Assembly: GCF_900109685.1 (NCBI RefSeq)
Contig: NZ_FOBB01000002.1
Location: 552,085 to 616,084 of the forward strand
Source of the DNA: Chitinophaga rupis
Lineage (GTDB): Bacteria > Bacteroidota > Bacteroidia > Chitinophagales > Chitinophagaceae
Direction of reading: 5' to 3'
Length of the DNA stretch: 64,000 nt
In this document: piece by piece, positions 24,898 to 33,237 of the stretch
Numbering within the stretch: the first letter of the stretch is position 1
Layout of the letters: every line of letters starts with the position of its first letter
Made by a program: the position numbers and the translations under genes
The notes under the pieces: generated by a model
What the model was told of the DNA's origin: nothing
The model's database searches: none
What the model saw: the letters and a program-made list of their open reading frames with translations, nothing else

Positions 24898-25992
24898 TTA
24901 CAGCATTTTCTTTTTCCCGCTTTCAAAGTCGTAGAACAGGAACTGTCCCAGTTTGTCGAGGCCGGAGAAAAAGGCCTTACCGTTGTTGGTTTCTGTAAAT
25001 TCCGTCACAAATTTCTGCAGCCAGGGATCGGAGGCTACCATGAAGGTGGTGATGGGTATTTTCAGCTTTTTACATTGTGCGGCCAGGTTCAGCGTACGGT
25101 TCAGGATCTTGCGGTCCAGGCCAAAGCTGTTCTTATAGTACTGCTTCCCGTTCTTCAGGCAGGTGGGCTTACCATCTGTGATCATAAAGATCTGCTTGTT
25201 CGGGTTGCGGCGGCGGCGCAGGATGTCCATGGCCAGCTCCAGGCCGGCTACTGTATTGGTATGGTAAGGGCCTACCTGCAGGTAAGGCAGGTCTTTGATC
25301 TCTATTTGCCAGGCATCGTTCCCAAACACAATAATATCCAGCGTATCCTTGGGATAGCGGGTGGTGATCAGCTCACTCAGCGCCATGGCCACTTTTTTGG
25401 CGGGGGTAATGCGGTCCTCGCCGTACAGGATCATGGAGTGTGAGATATCGATCATAAGCGCGGTGCTGGTTTGTGTTTTGAAGTCGGTTTCCTTTATCAC
25501 CAGGTCATCCTGGTTAATGGAAAAGGCTTCAATGCCGTGGTTGATCTGCGCATTGCGGAGGGAGTCCGTAACATCTATCTGTTCCAGCGGATCGCCGAAC
25601 TGGTAGGAGCGGGTGTCTGCATTCAGCTCATCGCCCTGGCCGGATTTACGGATATTATGATCCCCCATGGTAGATTTCTTCAGCTTGCCGAAGATCTCTT
25701 CCAGGGCTTTTTTGCGGATATCCTGTTCGGTTTTGGCGGTAATGCTGATCTGACCGCTCTCTTCATTTTCACGGATATAGCCTTTGTCTTTCAGCTCCTG
25801 TATAAAATCGCCTATACCATATTCTTCGTTGGTCAGGTTATATTCTTTATCCAGCTCTGTAAGCCATTGGAGGGCTTCCGTAACATCGCCGCTGGTATAA
25901 GTAAGCAACTGTGTAAAAAGGTTCAGGAGCTTCTCAAAGGGCGATTTGTCATCTTCACCAGGCACAAACCTGGAAAATTGTAATCCTCTCAT
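24898..25992 (-). CDS. VWA domain protein partnered with the MoxR-like ATPase
   Basis: This 364-residue protein has an N-terminal helical region (1-170) with charged linkers and a C-terminal von Willebrand A domain. The MIDAS signature DISHS is at 182-186 (DxSxS), followed later by the threonine/aspartate MIDAS loops (FMITDGKPT). The start MRGLQFSRFVPGEDDKSPFE is the first ATG of the frame. It is transcribed 100 bp upstream of the ATPase gene on the same strand, so the pair probably works as one complex in the cytoplasm. No signal peptide or membrane helix is visible. Confidence 0.86.
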   Translation of the reverse strand: MRGLQFSRFVPGEDDKSPFEKLLNLFTQLLTYTSGDVTEALQWLTELDKEYNLTNEEYGIGDFIQELKDKGYIRENEESGQISITAKTEQDIRKKALEEIFGKLKKSTMGDHNIRKSGQGDELNADTRSYQFGDPLEQIDVTDSLRNAQINHGIEAFSINQDDLVIKETDFKTQTSTALMIDISHSMILYGEDRITPAKKVAMALSELITTRYPKDTLDIIVFGNDAWQIEIKDLPYLQVGPYHTNTVAGLELAMDILRRRRNPNKQIFMITDGKPTCLKNGKQYYKNSFGLDRKILNRTLNLAAQCKKLKIPITTFMVASDPWLQKFVTEFTETNNGKAFFSGLDKLGQFLFYDFESGKKKML

Positions 25993-26695
25993 CTGAATTT
26001 TGATTTCATCCTATGATTAATGCACCGTAGTGATTGGTCTTCAGGGAGATCCATAGATCGAAGTGCTTTCGTGAGATCTGTGGGTTCCGTTCTTTTTAGA
26101 GCGTGAAGACGATCGTGTAAATTGAATTTTTAATGATTTCGTAAGAGAAGGCGCTTTGGTTGCCTTCGTGTAGTGTCTTTTTTCCGTTTTTAATGCATCT
26201 CCGTTTTCATTTTCTAAAATTACGGAAAAAAAGAGTCAGTTGGGAGATAGCAGTTGGCAGTGGGCAGTTGGCAGTTGGCAGTCTGGGGGATGATGAATTA
26301 ATAATTAATGTGGTGGAGATTGAGAGTGGCGTGGCGGAGATTGAGAGTGGCGGAGAAGTTGGCAGTTGGCAGTTGGCAGTGGGCAGTCGGGGGAAGATTG
26401 GAGTGGAGGGAAGGGAAGGTGGGATAGAGAAGCAGTTAGCGGTTGGCAGTTAGCAGTTGGCAGTTTGGGAAGATTGAAGCGAATGGTTAGAATAGCTGGC
26501 AGTTAAGCCAGGCTTTTGTGATTGGGGCGGGACTGGATAGCTAAGTTAAAGTTTGACCTTTATGATAGAATAGGGATATGAATGATAGAATAGGGATATG
26601 ACCGCGGCGGCCTTTTGAACAAAGTAAATTTCGCCTTTTGAACAAACCAGCCCGGCACATTAATGTGTGAACTTTGCTTTTATAAAATCATTAAA
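25993..26695. repeat. Gene-free region with GTTGGCAG heptamers and tandem repeats
   Basis: From 26240 to 26465 the plus strand carries at least a dozen copies of GTTGGCA/GTGGGCA/GTTAGCA in short runs (26245-26282, 26353-26388, 26432-26465), interspersed with GGAGATTGAGAGTGGCG (two copies within 26315-26350). A frame reads through this stretch but consists of repeat translation only, so I do not call a gene. The end nearest the SDR gene has the separate duplication at 26562-26601. The VWA promoter should lie near 25995-26050, but no consensus is visible. Confidence 0.65.
26562..26601. repeat. Exact 20-bp tandem duplication upstream of the SDR gene
   Basis: ATGATAGAATAGGGATATGA occurs at 26562-26581 and again at 26582-26601 with no change. 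A second pair, GCCTTTTGAACAAA, is at 26610-26623 and 26633-26646 (23-bp spacing). Together they occupy the 130 bp before the SDR start and look like duplicated regulator-binding sites. Confidence 0.8.
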
Positions 26696-27724
26696 ATGAT
26701 GGAAACTAAAGCAAATAATTATTACGGCACTTTACAACAGCCCATAGGTTCGGGATTTGACGCGGCATCCACTGCCATGGACGTTATCAAAGGTATAGAC
26801 CTTAGCGGAAAAACAGCTATTGTAACAGGCGGCTATGCGGGTATTGGCGTAGAAACGGTAAAGGCCCTGGTTGCAGCCGGGGCAGCGGTGTATGTACCGG
26901 CCCGGAGCCCTGAAAAGGCTGCGAAGAACCTTGCCGGAATACCTAATGTGACCATATTGGAAATGGACCTGATGGATCCGGCCTCGATCAATGCCTTTGC
27001 GGATCAGTTCCTGGCGCTGCATAAACCATTACAGCTGCTGATCAACAATGCGGGTGTTATGTTAACGCCTTTGCGCCGCGATGCCCGTGGTTATGAATCA
27101 CAGTTCTCCACCAATCACCTGGGACATTTTCAGTTTACAGCCCGCCTGTGGCCGGCTTTAAAGAACGCAAACGGAGCCCGGGTGGTGAATGTTTCGTCCT
27201 GGGGGCATCATATGGCGTCCCTTGACCTGGATGATCCTAATTTTGAGCATCAGCCTTACGACCCTTCAGCTTCCTATGCCCGTGCAAAAACAGCGAATAT
27301 CCTTTTTACGGTAGAACTGGATAAACGTGCGCAGTCCGCTGGAATAAGGTCCTATAGCCTGCATCCGGGCAACATACCAGGAACTGACCTGGGCCGTGAC
27401 CTATCCCATGAAACATTAAGCGCTTTCGGGATCTATAATGAAGATGGCAGTTTCCGGCACGATCCTTATAACGGTTACAAAAACATGGAAGAGGGCGCCT
27501 CTACTACCATTTGGTGCGCCACCAGCCCTCAGCTGGCGAACATTGGCGGTGTTTATTGTGAAGATACTGAGGTAGCGCTGCTGGATAAGGAATGGAAAGG
27601 CTACAATCCGGAAAAATTCGTATTGACGAAAGGCGTACTACCGGAAGCCGTTGATGCGGAAAAAGCCCAAAAGCTCTGGGCGCTGAGCGAGCAATTAACC
27701 GGCATTAAATTCGCTGCGGAATAA
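26696..27724 (+). CDS. Short-chain dehydrogenase/reductase (retinol dehydrogenase/WWOX-like)
   Basis: This 342-residue SDR has the NAD(P) motif VTGGYAGIGVETV (43-55), NNAGVM near 115-120, NVSSWGHH containing the catalytic serine, and the YARAK (YxxxK) pair. The extended C-terminal region places it with the larger SDRs that reduce aldehydes or ketones. I start at the first of two adjacent ATGs (26696), because upstream sequence adds only a non-conserved MCELCFYKIIK. An AraC regulator follows on the same strand after a terminator, so the regulator may control this gene through the duplicated sites at 26562-26646. Confidence 0.9.
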   Translation: MMETKANNYYGTLQQPIGSGFDAASTAMDVIKGIDLSGKTAIVTGGYAGIGVETVKALVAAGAAVYVPARSPEKAAKNLAGIPNVTILEMDLMDPASINAFADQFLALHKPLQLLINNAGVMLTPLRRDARGYESQFSTNHLGHFQFTARLWPALKNANGARVVNVSSWGHHMASLDLDDPNFEHQPYDPSASYARAKTANILFTVELDKRAQSAGIRSYSLHPGNIPGTDLGRDLSHETLSAFGIYNEDGSFRHDPYNGYKNMEEGASTTIWCATSPQLANIGGVYCEDTEVALLDKEWKGYNPEKFVLTKGVLPEAVDAEKAQKLWALSEQLTGIKFAAE

Positions 27725-27732
27725 ACTACTTT

Positions 27733-27772
27733 AAGGAACGCATCTTTCAATGAGGATTGATGCGTTCCTTTG
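27733..27772 (+). terminator. Terminator of the SDR gene
   Basis: AAGGAACGCATC (27733-27744) pairs with GATGCGTTCCTT (27759-27770), 12 bp perfect, loop of 14 bases. A potential upstream start of the AraC gene (27750) lies in this loop, which is one reason to prefer the start at 27792. Confidence 0.85.
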
Positions 27773-27791
27773 TAATATCAAAAGCTATATC

Positions 27792-28598
27792 ATGTCTATA
27801 TACTGGACTGCTTCAGAAGAGATTATGCTGCCCTGTATCCAGGATAAGTATCTCAAGCTCGACCTGCTTTCGGGTGACCACTCGTTTGGCCACCTCATAT
27901 CCGGTGAGGTAAAGGTTATTATTGCCGATCAAACCTATATTTTAAAGCCGGGGGATACCTGGTTCTGTCCCCGTAACCAGCTGGCAACGTTCATCAAATA
28001 TTCTAAAGACGGCCAACCTTACAAATCGATCACTATCAGCCTCCGGGAAGAACGCCTGAAAGCCTACTATACCCGCCATGAGCCTGTGCTAACGCCCTGC
28101 CAGGGCCATGGTATCAGGAGCTATGGGACGCACCCTTTGCTGGAAAGTTTTTTCGGCTCACTGCTCCCGTACTTTGAGCTGGAAGAAGGGATTCCGCCGG
28201 CGATCGTATCTGTGAAACTGGAAGAAGCGATCACCATTCTGCGTACGCTGGACAATACCATAGACCGGTGCCTGGCAAATTTTTCTTTGCCTGGTAAGAT
28301 AGACCTGGTTGATTTTATGGAGAAGAACTTTATGTTTAACATGCCGCTGCTGAAGTTCGCCTACTTTACCGGCCGCAGTCTCACTACTTTTAAAACGGAC
28401 TTCAAAAAGGCGTTCGCTGTAAGCCCGCAGCGGTGGCTAACGCAAAAGCGGCTGGAGCTGGCCCACTATCAGCTGAGCGAGAAAGCCCGCAAACCGGCGG
28501 ATATTTACCTGGAAGCAGGATTTGAAAACCTCTCGCATTTTTCCTTTGCATTCAAGAAGCATTTTGGGTATTCGCCTACGGAGGTGGTTGGGAGTTAG
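27792..28598 (+). CDS. AraC family transcriptional regulator
   Basis: This 268-residue protein has an N-terminal cupin-like sensor domain (HLISGEVKVIIADQTYILKP and GDTWFCPRNQLATFIKY) and a C-terminal double HTH. The second HTH ends with DIYLEAGFENLSHFSFAFKK and HFGYSPTEV, the standard AraC signature. The start at 27792 (MSIYWTASEEIML) avoids the terminator of the SDR gene. It probably controls the adjacent SDR gene. The stop TAG is immediately followed by the GTTAGC/GTTGGCA repeat run. The effector is unknown. Confidence 0.9.
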   Translation: MSIYWTASEEIMLPCIQDKYLKLDLLSGDHSFGHLISGEVKVIIADQTYILKPGDTWFCPRNQLATFIKYSKDGQPYKSITISLREERLKAYYTRHEPVLTPCQGHGIRSYGTHPLLESFFGSLLPYFELEEGIPPAIVSVKLEEAITILRTLDNTIDRCLANFSLPGKIDLVDFMEKNFMFNMPLLKFAYFTGRSLTTFKTDFKKAFAVSPQRWLTQKRLELAHYQLSEKARKPADIYLEAGFENLSHFSFAFKKHFGYSPTEVVGS

Positions 28599-28667
28599 CT
28601 GTTAGCTTTTGGCAGTTGGCAGTTGGCAGTTGGCGGTTGGCGGTTGGCGGTTTGGGGAGATGGGTTA
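28599..28667. repeat. GTTGGCAG/GTTGGCGG heptamer run after the AraC stop
   Basis: Seven to eight heptamers (GTTAGCT, GTTAGCT, TTTGGCA, GTTGGCA, GTTGGCA, GTTGGCG, GTTGGCG, GTTGGCG) begin at the stop codon of the AraC gene and read on the plus strand. The region 28599-28990 holds no gene; the remainder is repeat copy B (28668-28772) and a purine-rich tract (28795-28920). Confidence 0.75.
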
Positions 28668-28772
28668 AATTACGAATTGTCAATTACGACACCGCCAAAG
28701 CGGGGCATAGCCTGCCCCGCCTAGCGGGGAATGCCATTGAAAATAATTAAGACTATGAATAATTACGAATTA
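28668..28772 (+). repeat. Dispersed ~105-bp element, copy B
   Basis: It is the reverse complement of 18144-18250 with a few substitutions. Central hairpin: GCGGGGCA (28700-28707) pairs with TGCCCCGC (28713-28720) around TAGCC. It is flanked by AATTACGAATT words on both sides. The neighbouring sequence (AATGCAGCGAATTATAATGC at 28774-28793) duplicates the TGCAGCG word. It contains no coding frame. Confidence 0.8.
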
Positions 28773-28990
28773 TAATGCAGCGAATTATAATGCAGCGAAG
28801 ATTTGAGCGGTGGGGGATGGAAGGAGATGGAAAGAGATGAAGGGGATTGGAGGGGGATTGATTGGAAGGGGATTGATTGGAAGTAGGTGGGTGAGAGGGT
28901 TTTGCGAGGGGGGCGTGAATTAATTCCCTTGCATTGTTGGGCAAAAGCCATTATTTTTCAACTATCTAACTAAACAAATATTTAAAAAGC
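28773..28990. repeat. Purine-rich tract before the sugar isomerase-like gene
   Basis: The plus strand is dominated by GGA/GAT words (GGGGATTGATTGGAAG occurs twice, near 28854 and 28869). There is no gene. The last 60 bases (28930-28990) are AT-rich and should include the promoter of the next gene, but no exact consensus is seen. Confidence 0.5.
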
Positions 28991-29839
28991 ATGAAAAAAC
29001 TGATGAACGTGTTCCTGCTGGCGGGGGCCCTCACCACCACAGGAGCAGCCTGGCAACCGGCCCATGCACAGGCTAAAGCAGATGATATGGGATGGCAGCT
29101 GAGCGCACAGGCCTATACCTTTAACCGTTTTACCCTGGCAGAAGCGCTGGACAAAATGGACAGCTGCGGTATACAGTATGTAGAATGTTACTCCAGCCAG
29201 CAGATCGGCGATGGTATTGAAGGTACCACAGATTTTAAAATGCCGGCTTCCCGCCGCGAGCAACTGAAAGCATTATTTAAAAAGAAACATAAAACCCTGG
29301 TGGCATACGGCGTGGTATCGCCCCAGAATGAAGCAGAATGGCAGCAGATGTTTGACTTCGCCAAAGATATGGGCATAAAGGTGATCACTGCTGAACCCAA
29401 GAATGAGCACTGGGACCTGATCTCCAAACTGTGCGATCAATACAAGATCAAAGTAGCGATCCACGACCACCCGAAACCGGCCCATTACTGGACCCCCGAC
29501 AGCGTGCTGGCAGCTATACAGGGCAGAAGCCCGCTGTTTGGCGCCTGTGCTGATATTGGCCACTGGGTACGCTCCGGCCTGGACCCCGTTGAGTGTATTA
29601 AAAAACTACAAGGCCATGTACTGAGCCTGCACCTGAAAGATATGAGCGAAAAATCACCCAAAGCCCATGATGTGATCTGGGGACAGGGACACAGCAATAT
29701 TGTTGGTGTGCTGAAAGAGCTGAAAAAGCAGCATTTTAAAGGGAATATGTCTGCGGAGTATGAATACCACTGGGAGAATAGTGTACCAGAAGTGAAGGCA
29801 AGCGCGGAGTTTTGGAAGGCGCAGGTGGCGAGGTTGTAG
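28991..29839 (+). CDS. Secreted sugar phosphate isomerase/epimerase-like protein (AP endonuclease 2 fold)
   Basis: A 282-residue TIM-barrel protein with a signal peptide (cleavage near AHAQA, residues 22-26), so it probably acts in the periplasm. Metal-site segments of the xylose isomerase-like family are visible: YVECYSS, KVAIHDHPKP, ACADIGHWVRSG and LHLKDM, with SAEYEYHW near the end supplying the last ligand. Such proteins often sit with Gfo/Idh/MocA and DUF1080 genes. Here it stands alone between repeat regions. The stop TAG is followed within 2 bases by the AATTACGAATT element. The true substrate is unknown. Confidence 0.88.
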   Translation: MKKLMNVFLLAGALTTTGAAWQPAHAQAKADDMGWQLSAQAYTFNRFTLAEALDKMDSCGIQYVECYSSQQIGDGIEGTTDFKMPASRREQLKALFKKKHKTLVAYGVVSPQNEAEWQQMFDFAKDMGIKVITAEPKNEHWDLISKLCDQYKIKVAIHDHPKPAHYWTPDSVLAAIQGRSPLFGACADIGHWVRSGLDPVECIKKLQGHVLSLHLKDMSEKSPKAHDVIWGQGHSNIVGVLKELKKQHFKGNMSAEYEYHWENSVPEVKASAEFWKAQVARL

Positions 29840-30027
29840 CCAATTACGAATTATTCAATTACGAATTACGAATTGAATGCAGCGGAGATTGGAGAGAAGG
29901 GAATGATTGGGTTGTAATCAGGTAAGGTAAATAGTTGATAATTACATAAAAAGCGGAAGGTTTGAAGTTAAAGGCGATTGATGCCTGCTTCAAACCTTCC
30001 GCTTTTGTATTTGTGTGTATTACGAAT
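29840..30027 (+). repeat. Composite intergenic repeat with internal terminator, copy 2
   Basis: Starts two bases after the stop of the isomerase-like gene with AATTACGAATT words, then GAATGCAGCGGAGATTGG (29876-29893), a purine-rich link, the hairpin 29949-30006 and GTATTACGA (30017-30025). The order and direction equal copy 1 at 17946-18120. Neighbouring genes are convergent here but co-oriented at copy 1. Confidence 0.75.
29949..30006. terminator. Bidirectional terminator between isomerase-like and DUF2723 genes
   Basis: AAAAGCGGAAGGTTTGAAG (29949-29967) pairs perfectly with CTTCAAACCTTCCGCTTTT (29988-30006) over 19 bp. One internal base pair differs from the hairpin at 18047-18098 (a compensated G-C instead of A-T), so the two stems are related and pairing is conserved. 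Confidence 0.85.
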
Positions 30028-30030
30028 TAA

Positions 30031-33000
30031 CTACTTCCCGCTATCCGGTACAGTATTGATACTGCCGGGTAGCTCACGTTGTTTGGTGCTGTCGCCAAAG
30101 TCGTTCTTCATGCGTTGCAGCAGGGAAATGAACTGTTCGGCGAGCTGGCCATCGTGCTGCAGATCGTTGCTTAACTTGCCGGAGGGCAGGGAGCGGTAGT
30201 ACTGCAGCTGCTGCTGACAATCGCGGGTGATCTTAGCTGCAATTTCATTGGCTTTCTTCGCATCGCCGGCCAGGTAATATGCATATGCTGTTTGCAGAGA
30301 GCTATAGTTATGCATGTTGTTGGGGGCTGTCATGGCATACGGGAAAGTACTTTCCAGCAGGTTCTTGTCTGCCTTATTCAGCACGGTGAGCGCAGAGTCT
30401 TTTGCACCATCCTGCGCCAGTACGGTTCCTAAACGCGTATAGGCGTTGCGGAGGTACTGCAGCAGCTTGCGGTTAGGCTCGTCAAAGTAAGTGGTGCTGG
30501 TGTTGGCGCCGCCGAAGTCAAACTTCGTCATCAGGTTCTTGTACATCACCGGTGAATTTACATTGAAATCCGCGCCCAGCATATCGTTGTTAGGCTCCTT
30601 ATGCATGGGCACCAGGCGGTAGGTTAAACCATCCATCTGCAAATAATCATTCAGGCCCAGGTCTGTGGGGCTGGTGAAATAGATGGGGCGTTTCCAGTCG
30701 TTAGCGGCAATGATATCGTATACAGCCAGGTCGTTCTTCAGCAGGTAGCTTTTAGATACCTGGAAGGGCAGCTGCGGTTGTACTTTGGCGCTATCCTTAA
30801 TATCCACTACACCGGATTTGATCACGGCGGCTACATTCACCGGTATGAACAACTTTTGAGTGGGCAGGAAGTTTTCCTGGCTGCCATCTGTGGTGCTGAG
30901 CTTAGCGCGGGGATCATCGGATGCCATGAAGGCCATTACTTCTTTCAGGTTGTAGAATTTATCCTGCGGGAACACACCTGCATCGTAGAAGCGGATGTAG
31001 TTGCGGTTCTCGCCGCGGTATTTGTCGGCGCTCCAGGTCATGGGCACGGGATCGCTCTGGTTCACTTTCTGGCGCTGCTGATCTATGTACCAGTCTACGC
31101 CCAACAGGCTCAGGTTGATCACGCGTACATCAGGGCGGATATTTTCCACTTCCTGGGCATACCATAAAGGATAAGTATCGTTATCACCTACGGTGAACAG
31201 GATGGCGTTGGGTGCGCAGGATTCCAGGTAATCTTTGGCCACGTCGCGGGCTACGGTTTTGGTAGAGCGGTCGTGGTCATTCCATTCCTGGCTGCCCATT
31301 AATACCGGTACGGCCAGTATACACAGGGCAGATGCCAGCGGTGCGGAGATCTTTGGCTGTTTAAGCTTTTCCTTAAAGAACTCATATACAGATAATACGC
31401 CCAGCCCTATCCATATTGCAAAGGCATAGAAGGAGCCTACGTAAGCGTAATCACGTTCGCGGGGCTGGTTACCAGCCTGGTTCAGGTAAATAACAATTGC
31501 AAAACCGGTAAAGAAAAAGAGCAGGCCTACGATCAGGCTATCCCTGCGGTGTTTCTTATAATGGTATAATAAGCCAATAATGCCCAGGATCAGCGGCAGG
31601 AAGAACAGGCGGTTGTGGGCCTTGTTATCCTTTAAGCTGTCCGGCATGTTGGACTGATCGCCATAGAGGAAGTTGTCCAGGAAGGGGATACCGGAGATCC
31701 AGTTGCCATCGCGCACGTTGCCATAACCCTGGGTATCGTTCTGTTTTCCTGCAAAGTTCCACATGAAGTAGCGGAAGTACATGAAATTCACCTGGTATCC
31801 CAGGAAGAACTTAATGTTATCTGCAAAGGAGGGTTTTTCGCCCTGCTGCAGGCCCAGGTAAGTGCGGTAGTAATCCGCGTGGCCCTGGTCGTTGCTGCCG
31901 TCCCATACGCGGGGGAACAGCATTTTATCATCGGCGGCATATACAGGTTCTACCTTTTTGCCGGCTATTTCATATTTATCTTTTCCACGGGCATATACGT
32001 TACCGGTTTCTTTGTACTCGGTGGGGCGGGCGGTGAACACCTGTCCATATACCAGCGGGAAATCGCCATACTGCTCGCGGCCCAGGTAACCTACCAGGGA
32101 AATGGGATTGTCCACATTATACATATCTACAGACGGGTTGGCGGTTGAGCGCACCATAGTAGTAATGTAAGTGGAGTAACCCAGTAACAGGAAGAGGATA
32201 CACGAAATAGTGAGCTTGCTGAAATGCAGGGTGGATGGGGCGTTTGTTTTTACGCCTGCCAGCTTCAGGAAATACGGTATCAGCAGCACAGCGGCGGCTA
32301 CCACCAGCTTTACCAGGATAACGCCACCACCATCGGTAGTATTAAATGCTGGGATGATGATCACGGAGGCTACCAGGATAAGCGGGGCATAGAGGCCCAG
32401 CTTTGCATTGCGGTAACCTAACAGCAGCACCACTACCAGCGCTATAAAATAAAAGGCAAAACCCGTGAAGAAGGGCATGCCCAGGGTATTTACAAAGAAT
32501 ACATCCATATAGCCGGATGCCTTGATGGTATCCTGGATAATGAACTTCTGTACCAGGCCGGTTACGGCGCAACCTACTATGAAGGCCCAGAAAGTGCCCC
32601 AGGCGGTTACCTTGTAACGTTTAAAGTAGTATACCATTACGATGGCCGGAATGGTTAACAGGTTCAGTAAGTGTACGCCAATGGAAAGGCCCATCATAAA
32701 GGCGATGAACACGATCCAGCGATCGGCATAGAGTTCATCTGCTTCATGCTCCCATTTCAGGATGGCCCAGAATACCAGGGCGGTGAACAGGGATGACATG
32801 GCATATACTTCGCCTTCAACGGCGGAGAACCAGAAAGAATCTGAGAAGGTATAAGCTAAAGCGCCAACGATGCCGGCGCCCATGATAGCGATCATTTTTT
32901 CGCTGCTGATCACTTCACCGGGAGCTACCATTAAACGGCGGGCAAAGTGGGTGATGGTCCAGAAAAGGAAAAGGATAGTGAAACCGCTGGAAAGGGCCGA

Positions 33001-33237
33001 CATGAGGTTTACGCCCAGGGCAGCTTCAGAGGGTTTCAGGAACATAGTGAACAATCTTCCCAGCAACACGAACAACGGGGCTCCGGGAGGGTGAGGCACC
33101 TGCACTTTGTAAGCGCTGGAAATGAACTCACCGCAGTCCCATAAACTGCCGGTAGCTTCCATTGTCATGATATACACAGTGCAGGCTATTATACAAATTA
33201 CCCAGCCTACAATGTTATTCGTCCGTTTAAAATTCAT
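30031..33237 (-). CDS. DUF2723 (TMEM260-like) multi-pass membrane glycosyltransferase
   Basis: This 1,068-residue protein starts MNFKRTNNIVGWVICIIACT. It has GSLWDCGEFISSAYKVQVPH followed by PPGAPLFVLLGRLF, the hallmark of DUF2723 at the first loop after helix 1, with the acidic Asp/Glu pair typical of GT-C enzymes. About 12-14 helices fill residues 10-680, then a large soluble C-terminal region (about 700-1060) with helical repeats (LQTAYAYYLAGDAKKANEIA). Family knowledge: the human relative TMEM260 is a protein O-mannosyltransferase, and Bacteroidota members are suspected glycosyltransferases. A C-terminal TPR-like part suggests protein contact. I prefer the ATG at 33235-33237 because the 14 residues upstream read through the promoter region. 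Confidence 0.85.
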   Translation of the reverse strand: MNFKRTNNIVGWVICIIACTVYIMTMEATGSLWDCGEFISSAYKVQVPHPPGAPLFVLLGRLFTMFLKPSEAALGVNLMSALSSGFTILFLFWTITHFARRLMVAPGEVISSEKMIAIMGAGIVGALAYTFSDSFWFSAVEGEVYAMSSLFTALVFWAILKWEHEADELYADRWIVFIAFMMGLSIGVHLLNLLTIPAIVMVYYFKRYKVTAWGTFWAFIVGCAVTGLVQKFIIQDTIKASGYMDVFFVNTLGMPFFTGFAFYFIALVVVLLLGYRNAKLGLYAPLILVASVIIIPAFNTTDGGGVILVKLVVAAAVLLIPYFLKLAGVKTNAPSTLHFSKLTISCILFLLLGYSTYITTMVRSTANPSVDMYNVDNPISLVGYLGREQYGDFPLVYGQVFTARPTEYKETGNVYARGKDKYEIAGKKVEPVYAADDKMLFPRVWDGSNDQGHADYYRTYLGLQQGEKPSFADNIKFFLGYQVNFMYFRYFMWNFAGKQNDTQGYGNVRDGNWISGIPFLDNFLYGDQSNMPDSLKDNKAHNRLFFLPLILGIIGLLYHYKKHRRDSLIVGLLFFFTGFAIVIYLNQAGNQPRERDYAYVGSFYAFAIWIGLGVLSVYEFFKEKLKQPKISAPLASALCILAVPVLMGSQEWNDHDRSTKTVARDVAKDYLESCAPNAILFTVGDNDTYPLWYAQEVENIRPDVRVINLSLLGVDWYIDQQRQKVNQSDPVPMTWSADKYRGENRNYIRFYDAGVFPQDKFYNLKEVMAFMASDDPRAKLSTTDGSQENFLPTQKLFIPVNVAAVIKSGVVDIKDSAKVQPQLPFQVSKSYLLKNDLAVYDIIAANDWKRPIYFTSPTDLGLNDYLQMDGLTYRLVPMHKEPNNDMLGADFNVNSPVMYKNLMTKFDFGGANTSTTYFDEPNRKLLQYLRNAYTRLGTVLAQDGAKDSALTVLNKADKNLLESTFPYAMTAPNNMHNYSSLQTAYAYYLAGDAKKANEIAAKITRDCQQQLQYYRSLPSGKLSNDLQHDGQLAEQFISLLQRMKNDFGDSTKQRELPGSINTVPDSGK

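Noticed and set aside
26160..26453. Possible 97-residue protein on the plus strand
   Set aside because: Its sequence (QLAVGS repeats) is only the translation of the heptamer satellite; there is no start context or homolog-like composition.
26240..26465. CRISPR-like array of GTTGGCAG units
   Set aside because: Units are 7-8 bp, directly adjacent or with irregular spacing, with no unique spacers and no cas gene nearby. It is a heptamer satellite.
27750..27791. Upstream start of the AraC regulator
   Set aside because: This start lies in the loop of the SDR terminator; translation from there would require reading through the hairpin.
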